Assembly: GCA_946482585.1 (NCBI GenBank)
Contig: CAMLSI010000221.1
Coordinates: 1 to 8,436 of the forward strand
Length of the DNA: 8,436 nucleotides
Direction of reading: 5' to 3'
Source: an uncultured Lysobacteraceae bacterium
GTDB taxonomy: Bacteria > Pseudomonadota > Gammaproteobacteria > Xanthomonadales > Rhodanobacteraceae
Position 1 is the stretch's first letter. Every line of letters begins with the position of its first letter. The notes under the pieces were generated by a model. The model saw only the letters and a program-made list of their open reading frames with translations, was not told the DNA's origin and searched no databases. The translations under genes and the position numbers were made by a program. Of this stretch, positions 1 to 5,832 are shown piece by piece.

Positions 1-1824
1 CGGGAAATTGGTAAAAATGCATTGCGACTGCCCCGTGCTCGCGGCGAACGCCTGGTTCATGCCGCTCGCGCCGGCGCCGCCGTAAAGTGCGATGAAGCCG
101 CCGCAGATGCCGGCGACGCTGTTGATGCCGGTCTGATCGTAGAGACCGGCGCGCTCGATCCGGTTGTTCGGGTTGCTGCCGATCAGGCTCGCGCAGGGAT
201 CGTCGTTCGCGCCGGCCGGCAGCAGGCCGTAGGTGCCGGTGGTCGGGTCGCGCACGCTGCAGTAGCGGCCGAAGCCTGCGGGTGCGTTGATCAGCGGCAT
301 CAGCGACAGGCTCGCCTCGGGCACACCGTCGAATTCGTGATCGGCACTGAACAGACGATCGACGTTCAGTGCCGCGACGACCGGTGCGGCCGGGCCCGGT
401 TCGTCGAGCACGCCGTCGTCGTCGTGATCGAAGAGATTCGCGGGATAGCGCGGTCGGTCGGCGAGCAGCACGATGTTGCCGCGATACCAGATCGCGTCGA
501 CGAGCGTCTCGGCGCTGCGCGCGTCGGCCTCGATGGTCACGCCCGACTGGCGCACGCTCGGAAAGCTCTGGAAGCCGATGCTGCCGAGCGGGCTCACGCT
601 GCCGTCCGGCGCGATGCGCAGGCGCGCGACGTCGCTGGCGCCATGGCTGGCGGCGTCGGACGGACTGTTTTCGTGCGTGCCCAGTACGTAGAGCATGCCG
701 TCCTCGCGCACGAGCAGACGGCGCGTGCGCGTGCCGCCGCCGTTGCGCGAGATGCCGATGCCGCTGTAGTCCGAGTAGCGGAATGCGAAACGGCCGCCGT
801 CGGCGAAGCCCGTGTCGAGCGTGCCGTTCGCGTTCAGTGCGATCACGCAGCCGGCCGGCGCGAACGCGTCGAATGCGAGCCAGCAGGAGAACAGCACACG
901 CTCGCGGCCGGCGTCGTAGCCGAGGTCGGTCAGGAACGGCGTGGCCGCGAGCGGCGAGCCGTTCGGCACGACCAGCAGACCGTTGCCCGAGAACGCCGTG
1001 TCGAGGCTGCCGTCGTTGTTCATGCGGGCGAGCGCGTAGTCGCCGTTGCCGCTGCCGCCGGAAGTGGTGCCGCCGGCGAGCAGATCGCCGCCCGGAAGGA
1101 TCAGCAGGCGCGAGCACGTGTCTTCGTCGACGCCGGCCCCGTTGAAATCGAGTTCGCGGATGCCGCTGCCGTTGAAGCTCGTGTCGAGCTGTCCGGCAGC
1201 GGTCACGCGCATCGCGAACATGCGCCGGTTCGTGCCGCGCGTGACGCTGCCGCAGGCGACGATGCGGCCGTTCGCCAGTGCGAGCACATGGCTGACGCGC
1301 GTCTGCGCGCCGTCGAACGCGGCGAGGTTGCGCAGAAAGAATTTGCCGTCGCCCGCGAACGCGGTGTCGTAGCTGCCGTCGGCGGCGAGCCGCACGAGAA
1401 ATCCGCCGAGTCCGCTGCCGGTATCGCCGGTGCCGGCCACGATCGCGCGATCGCTCGCGTCGACATCGATCGCGCTGCAGTTGTCGATGTCGGTGCCGCC
1501 CATGTCGGCGGCGATGCGTCGCGTGCCCTCGAGCTCGTCCGGGCCGGTGTAGTCCATGTCGAGGGCGCGAGCGCGGCGCACGTGGCGCGTCACCGCGCAG
1601 TCCATGTTCGTCGTCGAGGCTTCGTCCCATTCGTTGAGCACCAGCAGCCGCTGCTTCGTGTCCGTGGCGACGCCGATCGCATTCTCGCTGACCAGATGTT
1701 CGCGCGTGATGTTGAGGAACGCGCCGGCGGCGCGATCGGGGCCGAATTCGTTCCAGTAGGTGCTCTGCGCATGGGCGAGCGCAGGCAGAAGCAGCAACAG
1801 CAGACTCGTACGACGGTACCGCAT
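1..1824 (-). CDS. Secreted delta-60 repeat protein (C-terminus beyond window)
   Basis: The frame is open from the ATG at 1824 to the window edge, giving 608 residues with no stop. Residues 1-20 form a typical signal peptide: an Arg-rich start, a Leu run, then AHA followed by Gln, so the product is probably exported. Four clear delta-60 repeat units start near residues 145, 207, 268 and 330, a spacing of 61-62. Each carries the core xxDGSLDTxF / GxG (ADGSYDTAF, AAGQLDTSF, NDGSLDTAF, ANGTLDTGF). A degraded unit lies near 404. Such repeats are predicted to form beta-propeller-like folds of unknown function. Near residues 466-474 an acidic DHDDDGVLD stretch resembles an EF-hand/dockerin-type calcium loop. 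GGAG seven bases before the ATG supports the start. The gene lies 87 bp downstream of the SRPBCC gene on the same strand, so read-through is possible. The family call is firm; the biological role is unknown. Confidence 0.85.
   Translation of the reverse strand, partial: MRYRRTSLLLLLLPALAHAQSTYWNEFGPDRAAGAFLNITREHLVSENAIGVATDTKQRLLVLNEWDEASTTNMDCAVTRHVRRARALDMDYTGPDELEGTRRIAADMGGTDIDNCSAIDVDASDRAIVAGTGDTGSGLGGFLVRLAADGSYDTAFAGDGKFFLRNLAAFDGAQTRVSHVLALANGRIVACGSVTRGTNRRMFAMRVTAAGQLDTSFNGSGIRELDFNGAGVDEDTCSRLLILPGGDLLAGGTTSGGSGNGDYALARMNNDGSLDTAFSGNGLLVVPNGSPLAATPFLTDLGYDAGRERVLFSCWLAFDAFAPAGCVIALNANGTLDTGFADGGRFAFRYSDYSGIGISRNGGGTRTRRLLVREDGMLYVLGTHENSPSDAASHGASDVARLRIAPDGSVSPLGSIGFQSFPSVRQSGVTIEADARSAETLVDAIWYRGNIVLLADRPRYPANLFDHDDDGVLDEPGPAAPVVAALNVDRLFSADHEFDGVPEASLSLMPLINAPAGFGRYCSVRDPTTGTYGLLPAGANDDPCASLIGSNPNNRIERAGLYDQTGINSVAGICGGFIALYGGAGASGMNQAFAASTGQSQCIFTNFP
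781..1392 (-). repeat. Four tandem delta-60 repeat units
   Basis: This is the portion of the leftmost gene that encodes residues about 145-348. It contains four diverged units of 61-62 residues, each with an [AN]xGxxDTxF core and a following Gly-x-Gly turn. They are recognisable at the protein level; the DNA copies are diverged rather than recently duplicated. A fifth degraded unit (IAPDGSV) follows near residue 404. Confidence 0.75.
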
Positions 1825-1911
1825 GGCAAGGCTCCGCAGGGTCGATGAGGATTCCCCGACCTTGCCCACGCGCGACGGCGGCGACGCGGGCCATGCCGCG
1901 CCGGCAGCGGC

Positions 1912-2388
1912 TTAGCCTGTCGGCGCTCCCGACAGCAGCGCGTCCATGCGTTGCAGGCAGCGCTGCATCGCCGGCTGCATGCAGTTGCGCAGCAGCAGCG
2001 CGGCGGGCGGGCGCGCGATGGCAGCCGTCGCATCGAAGCGATAGCTCCAGGTCACGAGCGTACCGTTCTGCAGCGGCTGCAGCTGCCAGTCCGCGTGACC
2101 GGCGCGTACGAGCCAACCCAGCGGTGCGCGAAAACCGCTGAGTGTGTAGGCGTGATGGAAGGGCGGCCGCAGCGCGGTGACCTGTTCGCGCAGTACCGAA
2201 CCGTCGCTGCTGTGGACTTCGCGCGTGCTGCCGATGGCCAGCGGGCCGTCGAGCACGATGCGACGGAGCGCGGGAATCGGGCCGTAGCCGGGAAAGGTCT
2301 GCGGAAAACGCTCGGGATCGATGCAGAGGGCGAAGACGGCATCGGCCGGATGATCGAAACGATGCTGGGCGACCAGGACTGTGCTCAT
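1912..2388 (-). CDS. SRPBCC-fold protein (polyketide cyclase/START-like)
   Basis: This frame encodes 158 residues. It shows the pattern of small SRPBCC proteins. The opening strand (residues 3-11) is followed by DHPADAVFAL (12-21), where the PA-x-VF-x-L segment is the usual first helix after strand 1. A DPERFPQTFPGY loop comes next, then alternating strands including GSTREV, the T-L-S-G-F stretch and HADWQLQPLQNGTLVTWSY, and a C-terminal amphipathic helix (about 130-153). SRPBCC proteins hold hydrophobic ligands in a deep pocket; the ligand cannot be read here. There is no signal peptide, so it is probably cytoplasmic. I chose the ATG at 2388 because it gives the expected family length. The same frame stays open much further upstream, but that part lies antisense-frame inside the hydrolase gene. 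No strong ribosome binding site is visible. It follows the hydrolase gene by 38 bp, so translation from a shared transcript is likely. Confidence 0.78.
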   Translation of the reverse strand: MSTVLVAQHRFDHPADAVFALCIDPERFPQTFPGYGPIPALRRIVLDGPLAIGSTREVHSSDGSVLREQVTALRPPFHHAYTLSGFRAPLGWLVRAGHADWQLQPLQNGTLVTWSYRFDATAAIARPPAALLLRNCMQPAMQRCLQRMDALLSGAPTG

Positions 2389-2426
2389 GGGCGGGCTCGC
2401 GGCGGCGACGCCGTAGCGTAGCGCGC

Positions 2427-3560
2427 CTAGTCGAAGCCGTCGCGCAGGATGGCGTCGCTGATCTCTATCGTGTCGCAGCCGCCGCCGTCGACGAGCGTGC
2501 GTACGGTGTCGAGCATCTGCAGATAGATCGGACGCGCCGTCGCGTTGACGTTCGCGCCGCCGCGGATCATGAAGACGCCATAGACGCCGCGCGTGCGATC
2601 GAGCCACGGAAAAAAGCCGAACGCGCCGAGGCTCGAATGCGTGGCGAAACCGTTCGCGTCGGGTACGGTCTCGAGCCAGTTGCCGAGCGCATAGCGCAAC
2701 TGACCCGGCGGCGGTGCGCTCGGCGGCGCGTAGGCGATCGGCAGGCTGCCGACGCCGTCGGTAAACAGCGACGGCAGCGCCGGGGCAGGGAGCACACGGC
2801 GGCCGTTGCCGACGCCGTCGTTCGCGAGCATTTCGAGGAATCGGCCGTAGTCGCGCAGGTTGGCGCGCGCGCCGCCGCTGATGCGGTAGTTGGTCGTGGT
2901 GCCGAGCCCCTGCCAGTCGATCGTCGTGATGCCCAGGGGCTGCGCGATCGCGTCCATCCAGCCCTGCTGCCAATCCTGTCCGGTCGCGACTTCGGCCATG
3001 CGGCCGCCGACGTGCATGGAAATGCCGCCGTAGGCGAATTGCGCGCCCGGGGTCCAGCCGTTCGGCATCGGGACGCAGCAGGCGACCGTGTCGACCGCGG
3101 CCGCGAGCGAGGGCTGGTTCGTGCGCAACACCGGACTGTCTTCGTCGTCGCCGTAGCCGGCCGTGTGCGAGAACATCTGGCGCAGGGTCATCTGGCCTTT
3201 GATGCCGGTGAACTGCGGCAGCACGGTCGACACGGTTGCATCGAGCGACAGCGTGCCGCGCGCCGCGAGCTGTGCGATGCGCGCGGCCGACAGCAGCTTG
3301 GTCGCCGACGCGATCGGCACGACCGTCGCCGCCGTGTAGTTGCCGTAGTAGCGCTCGTACAGCACGCCGTCGCGGCGGCCGACCAGTACCGCGCCGCCGG
3401 ACAGACCTGCCTGCTGCAGCAGCGACTGCATCGGTGCGTCGAGTGCGGCGAGATCGCAGGACGCGCGGCTCGCGGCGGTCGCGAACAGGGGCAGCGCGAG
3501 CGCTGCGATCGCGGCGAGACGGTGCGGACGTACGGCGGAAAGGCGCGGGCGAGCGTGCAT
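2427..3560 (-). CDS. Secreted serine hydrolase, beta-lactamase/CubicO family
   Basis: The protein has 377 residues. A signal peptide is visible at about 1-34: Arg/His-rich start, AAIAALALPLF core, then ATAAS/SRA. It is not a lipoprotein, because no lipobox precedes C35. The nucleophile motif SxxK is present as S85-A-T-K88. The second motif is Y177-G-G179, where most relatives have YxN. The third, HxG-like motif is at H308-SSLG312, in the place of the beta-lactamase KTG. Intermediate family landmarks are LRQMFSHTAGYG (126-137) and the PG-x-x-F-x-YGG segment. Relatives include esterases, D-aminopeptidases and penicillin-binding-like peptidases, so the substrate is open; antibiotic resistance should not be assumed. 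Oddities are adjacent cysteines C161-C162, plus C35 and C362 near the two ends. GAGG about six bases before the ATG supports the start. It is the first gene of a minus-strand run with the SRPBCC gene. Confidence 0.85.
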   Translation of the reverse strand: MHARPRLSAVRPHRLAAIAALALPLFATAASRASCDLAALDAPMQSLLQQAGLSGGAVLVGRRDGVLYERYYGNYTAATVVPIASATKLLSAARIAQLAARGTLSLDATVSTVLPQFTGIKGQMTLRQMFSHTAGYGDDEDSPVLRTNQPSLAAAVDTVACCVPMPNGWTPGAQFAYGGISMHVGGRMAEVATGQDWQQGWMDAIAQPLGITTIDWQGLGTTTNYRISGGARANLRDYGRFLEMLANDGVGNGRRVLPAPALPSLFTDGVGSLPIAYAPPSAPPPGQLRYALGNWLETVPDANGFATHSSLGAFGFFPWLDRTRGVYGVFMIRGGANVNATARPIYLQMLDTVRTLVDGGGCDTIEISDAILRDGFD

Positions 3561-3583
3561 GAGCGGCCTCGATCGGTCGTGGG

Positions 3584-3631
3584 GCAGGGGCGAGATGGGC
3601 GAGCCGTGGAAGGCTCGTCTCGCCGTCCTGC
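3584..3631. repeat. Long imperfect inverted repeat (bulged hairpin)
   Basis: The left arm reads GCAGG, GGCGAGA, a tggg bulge, then CGAGCC. The loop is gtggaa (3606-3611). The right arm is GGCTCG, TCTCGCC, a gt bulge, then CCTGC. All 18 pairs are Watson-Crick, interrupted by only two small bulges. No U-tract follows on either strand, so a standard intrinsic terminator is unlikely. On the minus strand it would lie in or just upstream of the hydrolase leader, ending 23 bases before the ATG. Confidence 0.7.
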
Positions 3632-3655
3632 AACGCGCGCCGGACGTCCGCGTTG
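3631..3655. repeat. Second inverted repeat, 7-bp arms
   Basis: CAACGCG (3631-3637) and CGCGTTG (3649-3655) are perfect complements around an 11-base centre that contains most of the 8-bp palindrome GGACGTCC (3642-3649). An alternative small pairing, CGCGT with ACGCG (3649-3660), would compete with it. It abuts the larger inverted repeat. Chance pairing in GC-rich DNA is a fair alternative for this one taken alone. Confidence 0.45.
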
Positions 3656-3681
3656 ACGCGATGCGGCACCGCGGGCTCTCC

Positions 3682-3690
3682 TGCTACGCT
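3682..3690 (+). promoter_or_regulatory. Possible extended -10 for the small membrane protein
   Basis: TGCTACGCT fits an extended -10 (TGn followed by TACGCT, three of six bases matching TATAAT). It would start transcription near 3697, about 58 bases ahead of the ATG at 3755. No good -35 sits at the usual distance; TTGACG at 3653-3658 is too far upstream. This is a weak call. Confidence 0.3.
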
Positions 3691-3740
3691 CGGACCGCCG
3701 GTACGCATCCGGCACGGATCGCCGACGCCCGGCGACTCAA

Positions 3741-3747
3741 AGGGGAG
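3741..3747 (+). promoter_or_regulatory. Ribosome binding site fixing the start at 3755
   Basis: AGGGGAG lies seven bases before the ATG at 3755. It decides this start over an in-frame TTG at 3653, which would add 34 residues that look like translated non-coding DNA and would place the start inside the inverted-repeat region. Confidence 0.8.
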
Positions 3748-3754
3748 CCGCATC

Positions 3755-4357
3755 ATGAGTGAGGAGCTGTACGCGCCGCCGGCCGCGCGCGTCGCCGACG
3801 CGACCGAAGCCTCGACACGCGAGTTCTACGTGGTCGCGCCGCGGAAATTCATATTTCTGTACATGTTGACATTCGGCTATTACAGCATTTATTGGTTCTA
3901 TCAGAACTGGGCGCTGTACAAGCTGCGCCACAAGGCGGACGTTTGGCCGGTGCCGCGTTCGATCTTCCAGATTTTCTTCGTGCACCAGCTGTTCGAGAAC
4001 ATCGATGCAGCCTGCCGGCGTGCGGGCCAGCGGTACGTCTGGAACGCCGGCACGCAGGCGACCGCCTACGTGATACTCGTGATCGTGACGCGCCTCGCCG
4101 ACCGCTTCGTCGACCGCGTCGTCGACACGGTTTCCGTGCCGCTGATGGCGCTGGCGTTGGTCGCGACATTCCTGCCGATACTGCCGCTGCTGGCTGCGCA
4201 GCGCGCGCTCAATCTCGCTGAAGGCGATCCGGAAGGTTCGTCCAATGCGACCTTCAGCGCGGCGAACTTCGCCTGGATGATCGCCGGCGGCCTGTTCTGG
4301 ATCGTCGTGCTGCTCGGCCTGACGATGCTCGCGCTGAATCCCGAGGCGGTTGCCTGA
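3755..4357 (+). CDS. Small four-helix membrane protein, YAPP N-terminus
   Basis: The protein has 200 residues. A short polar N-terminus begins MSEELYAPPAA and is followed by FYVVAPRKF (24-32). Hydrophobic segments lie at about 31-49 (rich in Tyr/Phe, ending YYSIYWFYQNW), 103-115, 125-148 and 171-194. A conserved-looking FFVHQLF stretch (74-80) and AAQRALN (147-153) lie in the loops. The overall pattern, a first helix ending in GxYxxYWxY followed by an NW-x-L-x-K segment, recalls DUF4234-type and related uncharacterised gammaproteobacterial inner-membrane proteins. I can assign no reaction or partner. It is transcribed alone, divergent from the serine hydrolase, and its stop lies 2 bp from the stop of the convergent channel gene. 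Start and reading frame are secure; function is unknown. Confidence 0.82.
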   Translation: MSEELYAPPAARVADATEASTREFYVVAPRKFIFLYMLTFGYYSIYWFYQNWALYKLRHKADVWPVPRSIFQIFFVHQLFENIDAACRRAGQRYVWNAGTQATAYVILVIVTRLADRFVDRVVDTVSVPLMALALVATFLPILPLLAAQRALNLAEGDPEGSSNATFSAANFAWMIAGGLFWIVVLLGLTMLALNPEAVA

Positions 4358-4359
4358 AT

Positions 4360-5034
4360 TCAGTCCTCGAACTTGCTGCGCGCGACGCGCAGCATGCCGA
4401 GGCCGATCAGGCGTGAGACCACGACGGCGATATAGCCGATGCCGGCGAACTGCTCGAGCATCACGAGCGCGCGCGCCGGCATTCCCAGCGGAATCACGTC
4501 GCCGATGCCGACGCCGGACAGGGTCGTGAAGCTCAGGAACAGCAGTTCCATCCAGCGTCGCGGCTCGGCCGGCGCCCGCAGGCCGGTGAAACTCTCGGGA
4601 TACCAGGCCTGGCACACGAAGTACGCGTACGCGAACGCCCAGGCCAGCAAGGTGAACGTCGCGCCCGCGGCGAAGTACTCGTCGCTGGTCACGCGGTGGT
4701 CGTGCATCATGTAGGCGATGAGGCTGCCGGCCGCATAGAAGTACAACGCCGATTCGAACAGCGCCGACCAGGTCAGCAGCACGAGGCTGCCGCTCGCGAT
4801 CGCGGACACGGTCAACAGTACGGCCGGCACGGCCAGCAGCAGCGCGACCCAGGTGCGCGCGGGACTGCGATCGACGACCCAGACCGACAGCGATACCGCG
4901 ACGACACCGATCGCGCCGAACAGCATGCGGCCGTTCTCGTTGTCGTCGGTCAGCGGATACAGCACGAGGCTCAGCAATTGCAGCGCGAGCAGCAGCGCGG
5001 AAGGATGGCGGCGCAGCAGGGTGGCAGGTGTCAT
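4360..5034 (-). CDS. Six-helix ion channel, K+-channel-like pore
   Basis: From the ATG at 5034 the protein has 224 residues. Hydrophobic helices lie at about 13-29, 36-54, 61-80, 83-109, 119-143 and 187-212. Between the last two is a pore helix and filter, WMELLFLSFTTLSGVGIGDVIP, with G174-V-G-I-G-D179 in the place of the classic TVGYGD. This is the Ion_trans_2-type pore module preceded by four extra helices without the regular arginine spacing of a voltage sensor. It probably passes K+ or other monovalent cations across the inner membrane as a tetramer; selectivity is uncertain because the filter Thr and Tyr are Gly and Ile. Neither the ATG nor an in-frame TTG at 5052 has a clear ribosome binding site, so the start could be six residues further upstream. 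It follows the XRE-cupin gene by 44 bp and is probably co-transcribed with it. Confidence 0.8.
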   Translation of the reverse strand: MTPATLLRRHPSALLLALQLLSLVLYPLTDDNENGRMLFGAIGVVAVSLSVWVVDRSPARTWVALLLAVPAVLLTVSAIASGSLVLLTWSALFESALYFYAAGSLIAYMMHDHRVTSDEYFAAGATFTLLAWAFAYAYFVCQAWYPESFTGLRAPAEPRRWMELLFLSFTTLSGVGIGDVIPLGMPARALVMLEQFAGIGYIAVVVSRLIGLGMLRVARSKFED

Positions 5035-5078
5035 CGGATCGGGTGTGGCCAAGTGAGAAGGGCGTTCCGACCGGCGTT

Positions 5079-5636
5079 TCAGGCGCCGGCCGCGTCGTCG
5101 AAGATCGGCAAGGTGCCAACCGATACGACTTCGGCGAGTATCGTGCCGGTGTTCGCGAGGAAATGCTGGCAGCGTCCGTCGAAATGCAGCGAGTCGCCGC
5201 TCTGCAGCGGATAGTCGATGCCGCCGACGCAGTAGCTCACGGCGCCGCTGAGCACGTAGACGAACTCGTCGCCGTCATGCGTGACCGACTCGGACACATA
5301 GCCGACCGGCAGGCACATTTTCACCGCGTTGATCTGGCTGCCCGGGAACGTGCTCGACAGGCGCTCGTAGGTCTGGCCGCGATCGACCGTGGAGTACCGG
5401 CGGCGCTGCCCCGCATGCGAATCGGGCGAGCGCTGTTCGGGCTGATCGATGAGCAGGCGCAGCGGCACGTTCAATGCCTTCGCGATATTGGCGAGCGACG
5501 ACAATGACACGCCGGACAGATTGCGCTCGGCCTGCGACAGAAAGCCGACCGACAGTCCGGCCTCGCGCGCGACGTCGAGCAGCGTCTTGCGCGCCTCGCG
5601 CCGATAGCGGCGCAGACGTTCACCGAGTTGCTCCAT
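5079..5636 (-). CDS. XRE-family regulator with C-terminal cupin domain
   Basis: The protein has 185 residues. An XRE helix-turn-helix occupies about 6-63; its core, LLDVAREAGLSVGFLSQAERN followed by SLSSLANIAKALNV, is typical. After a linker, a cupin_2 sensor domain spans about 100-176. It contains H120-DGDE124 and SGDSLHF...QH158-F-L-A-N, which are candidate metal or ligand residues. The first His of the classic HxH is Val118 here. The architecture matches PuuR-like regulators that sense small metabolites and usually control an adjacent catabolic gene. GGGAGG five bases before the ATG fixes the start. It is divergent from the M24 peptidase and followed by the channel gene. The palindromic AT-rich island between the divergent starts is its likely operator, acting on itself and the peptidase. 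The ligand is unknown; a peptide or amino-acid-derived compound would fit the neighbour. Confidence 0.88.
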   Translation of the reverse strand: MEQLGERLRRYRREARKTLLDVAREAGLSVGFLSQAERNLSGVSLSSLANIAKALNVPLRLLIDQPEQRSPDSHAGQRRRYSTVDRGQTYERLSSTFPGSQINAVKMCLPVGYVSESVTHDGDEFVYVLSGAVSYCVGGIDYPLQSGDSLHFDGRCQHFLANTGTILAEVVSVGTLPIFDDAAGA

Positions 5637-5641
5637 GCGAG

Positions 5642-5647
5642 CCTCCC
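5642..5647 (-). promoter_or_regulatory. Ribosome binding site of the XRE-cupin gene
   Basis: On the minus strand GGGAGG lies five bases before the ATG at 5636, within a longer purine-rich run. It supports that start strongly. Confidence 0.75.
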
Positions 5648-5758
5648 TCTCCCCTTGGCGCCTAAGGTAGCGCGCGCATGTTCTCGCCCGCCAGCCGCAT
5701 GGGGCTGGCCGGGAAGTCCGGGGCGCCGCTCGCCGTCCGGGCGCCTTATGCCGAATTT

Positions 5759-5787
5759 AAGCTTGACTAAAATTTTAGCCATACGTA
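5759..5787. promoter_or_regulatory. Candidate operator: three palindromes in AT-rich island
   Basis: The perfect 12-bp palindrome CTAAAATTTTAG (5767-5778) is flanked by AAGCTT (5759-5764) and TACGTA (5782-5787). The centres are 11 and 12 bp apart, about one helical turn each. TAAAAT inside the central palindrome matches five of six bases of a -10 box on both strands. A TTGACT sits at 5763-5768, but no good -10 follows it at 17 bp. A dimeric HTH regulator overlapping both promoters is the natural reading; binding by the adjacent XRE-cupin protein is inferred. Confidence 0.5.
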
Positions 5788-5820
5788 ATTCTTGGATGGA
5801 CGGCGCCGCCGGGGCGCGAT

Positions 5821-5827
5821 GAGGAAG
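5821..5827 (+). promoter_or_regulatory. Ribosome binding site of the M24 peptidase gene
   Basis: GAGGAAG lies five bases before the ATG at 5833 and supports that start. Confidence 0.7.
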
Positions 5828-5832
5828 CACGC

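Larger units (their letters stand above)
3561..3754. promoter_or_regulatory. Divergent intergenic region with structured repeats
   Basis: These 194 bp separate the start codons of the serine hydrolase (minus) and the small membrane protein (plus), so they must hold both promoters. The hydrolase-proximal half is filled by two abutting inverted repeats (3584-3631 and 3631-3655). The other half has a possible -10 on the plus strand. I see no convincing sigma-70 pair for the minus strand. No coding sequence of its own is supported. Confidence 0.6.
5637..5832. promoter_or_regulatory. Divergent control region, regulator/peptidase
   Basis: These 196 bp lie between the XRE-cupin (minus) and M24 peptidase (plus) start codons. 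The part near the regulator is GC-rich. It has a 7-bp inverted repeat (GCCAGCC/GGCTGGC, 5690-5709) and a near-direct repeat (GTCCGGGGCGCC at 5716 and GTCCGGGCGCC at 5735). The part near the peptidase is a conspicuously AT-rich island. Both promoters should lie here. Confidence 0.65.

Noticed and set aside
22..1848. 608-residue open frame on the plus strand opposite the delta-60 gene
   Set aside because: Its product is Ala/Arg/Val-rich with no recognisable domain. The opposite strand has a signal peptide, repeats and a ribosome binding site. It is a by-product of G/C third-position bias.
1895..1911. Hairpin just after the SRPBCC stop as a terminator
   Set aside because: It has only 5-bp arms (GCCGC/GCGGC) with a 7-base loop and no T-run, which is expected by chance in GC-rich DNA.
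3653..3754. TTG start at 3653 for the membrane protein
   Set aside because: The added 34 residues look non-coding, and a strong ribosome binding site serves the ATG at 3755.
2389..3756. Upstream extension of the SRPBCC frame, through the hydrolase gene
   Set aside because: The extension is in another frame of a well-supported hydrolase gene and is Arg-rich without domains. The ATG at 2388 gives the normal family length.
3737..5119. Long minus-strand frame across the membrane protein and channel genes
   Set aside because: It overlaps two well-supported genes in other frames or strands, and its product is low-complexity and Arg/Ala-rich.
5690..5709. GCCAGCC/GGCTGGC inverted repeat as an attenuator of the XRE-cupin gene
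   Set aside because: It has a single 7-bp stem with no T-run and no leader peptide, so chance is a sufficient explanation.
5763..5791. TTGACT (5763) plus TAATTC (5786) as a sigma-70 promoter for the peptidase
   Set aside because: The -35 is good, but the -10 at 17 bp matches only two of six bases. The TAAAAT within the palindrome is a better -10, though it lacks a matching -35.
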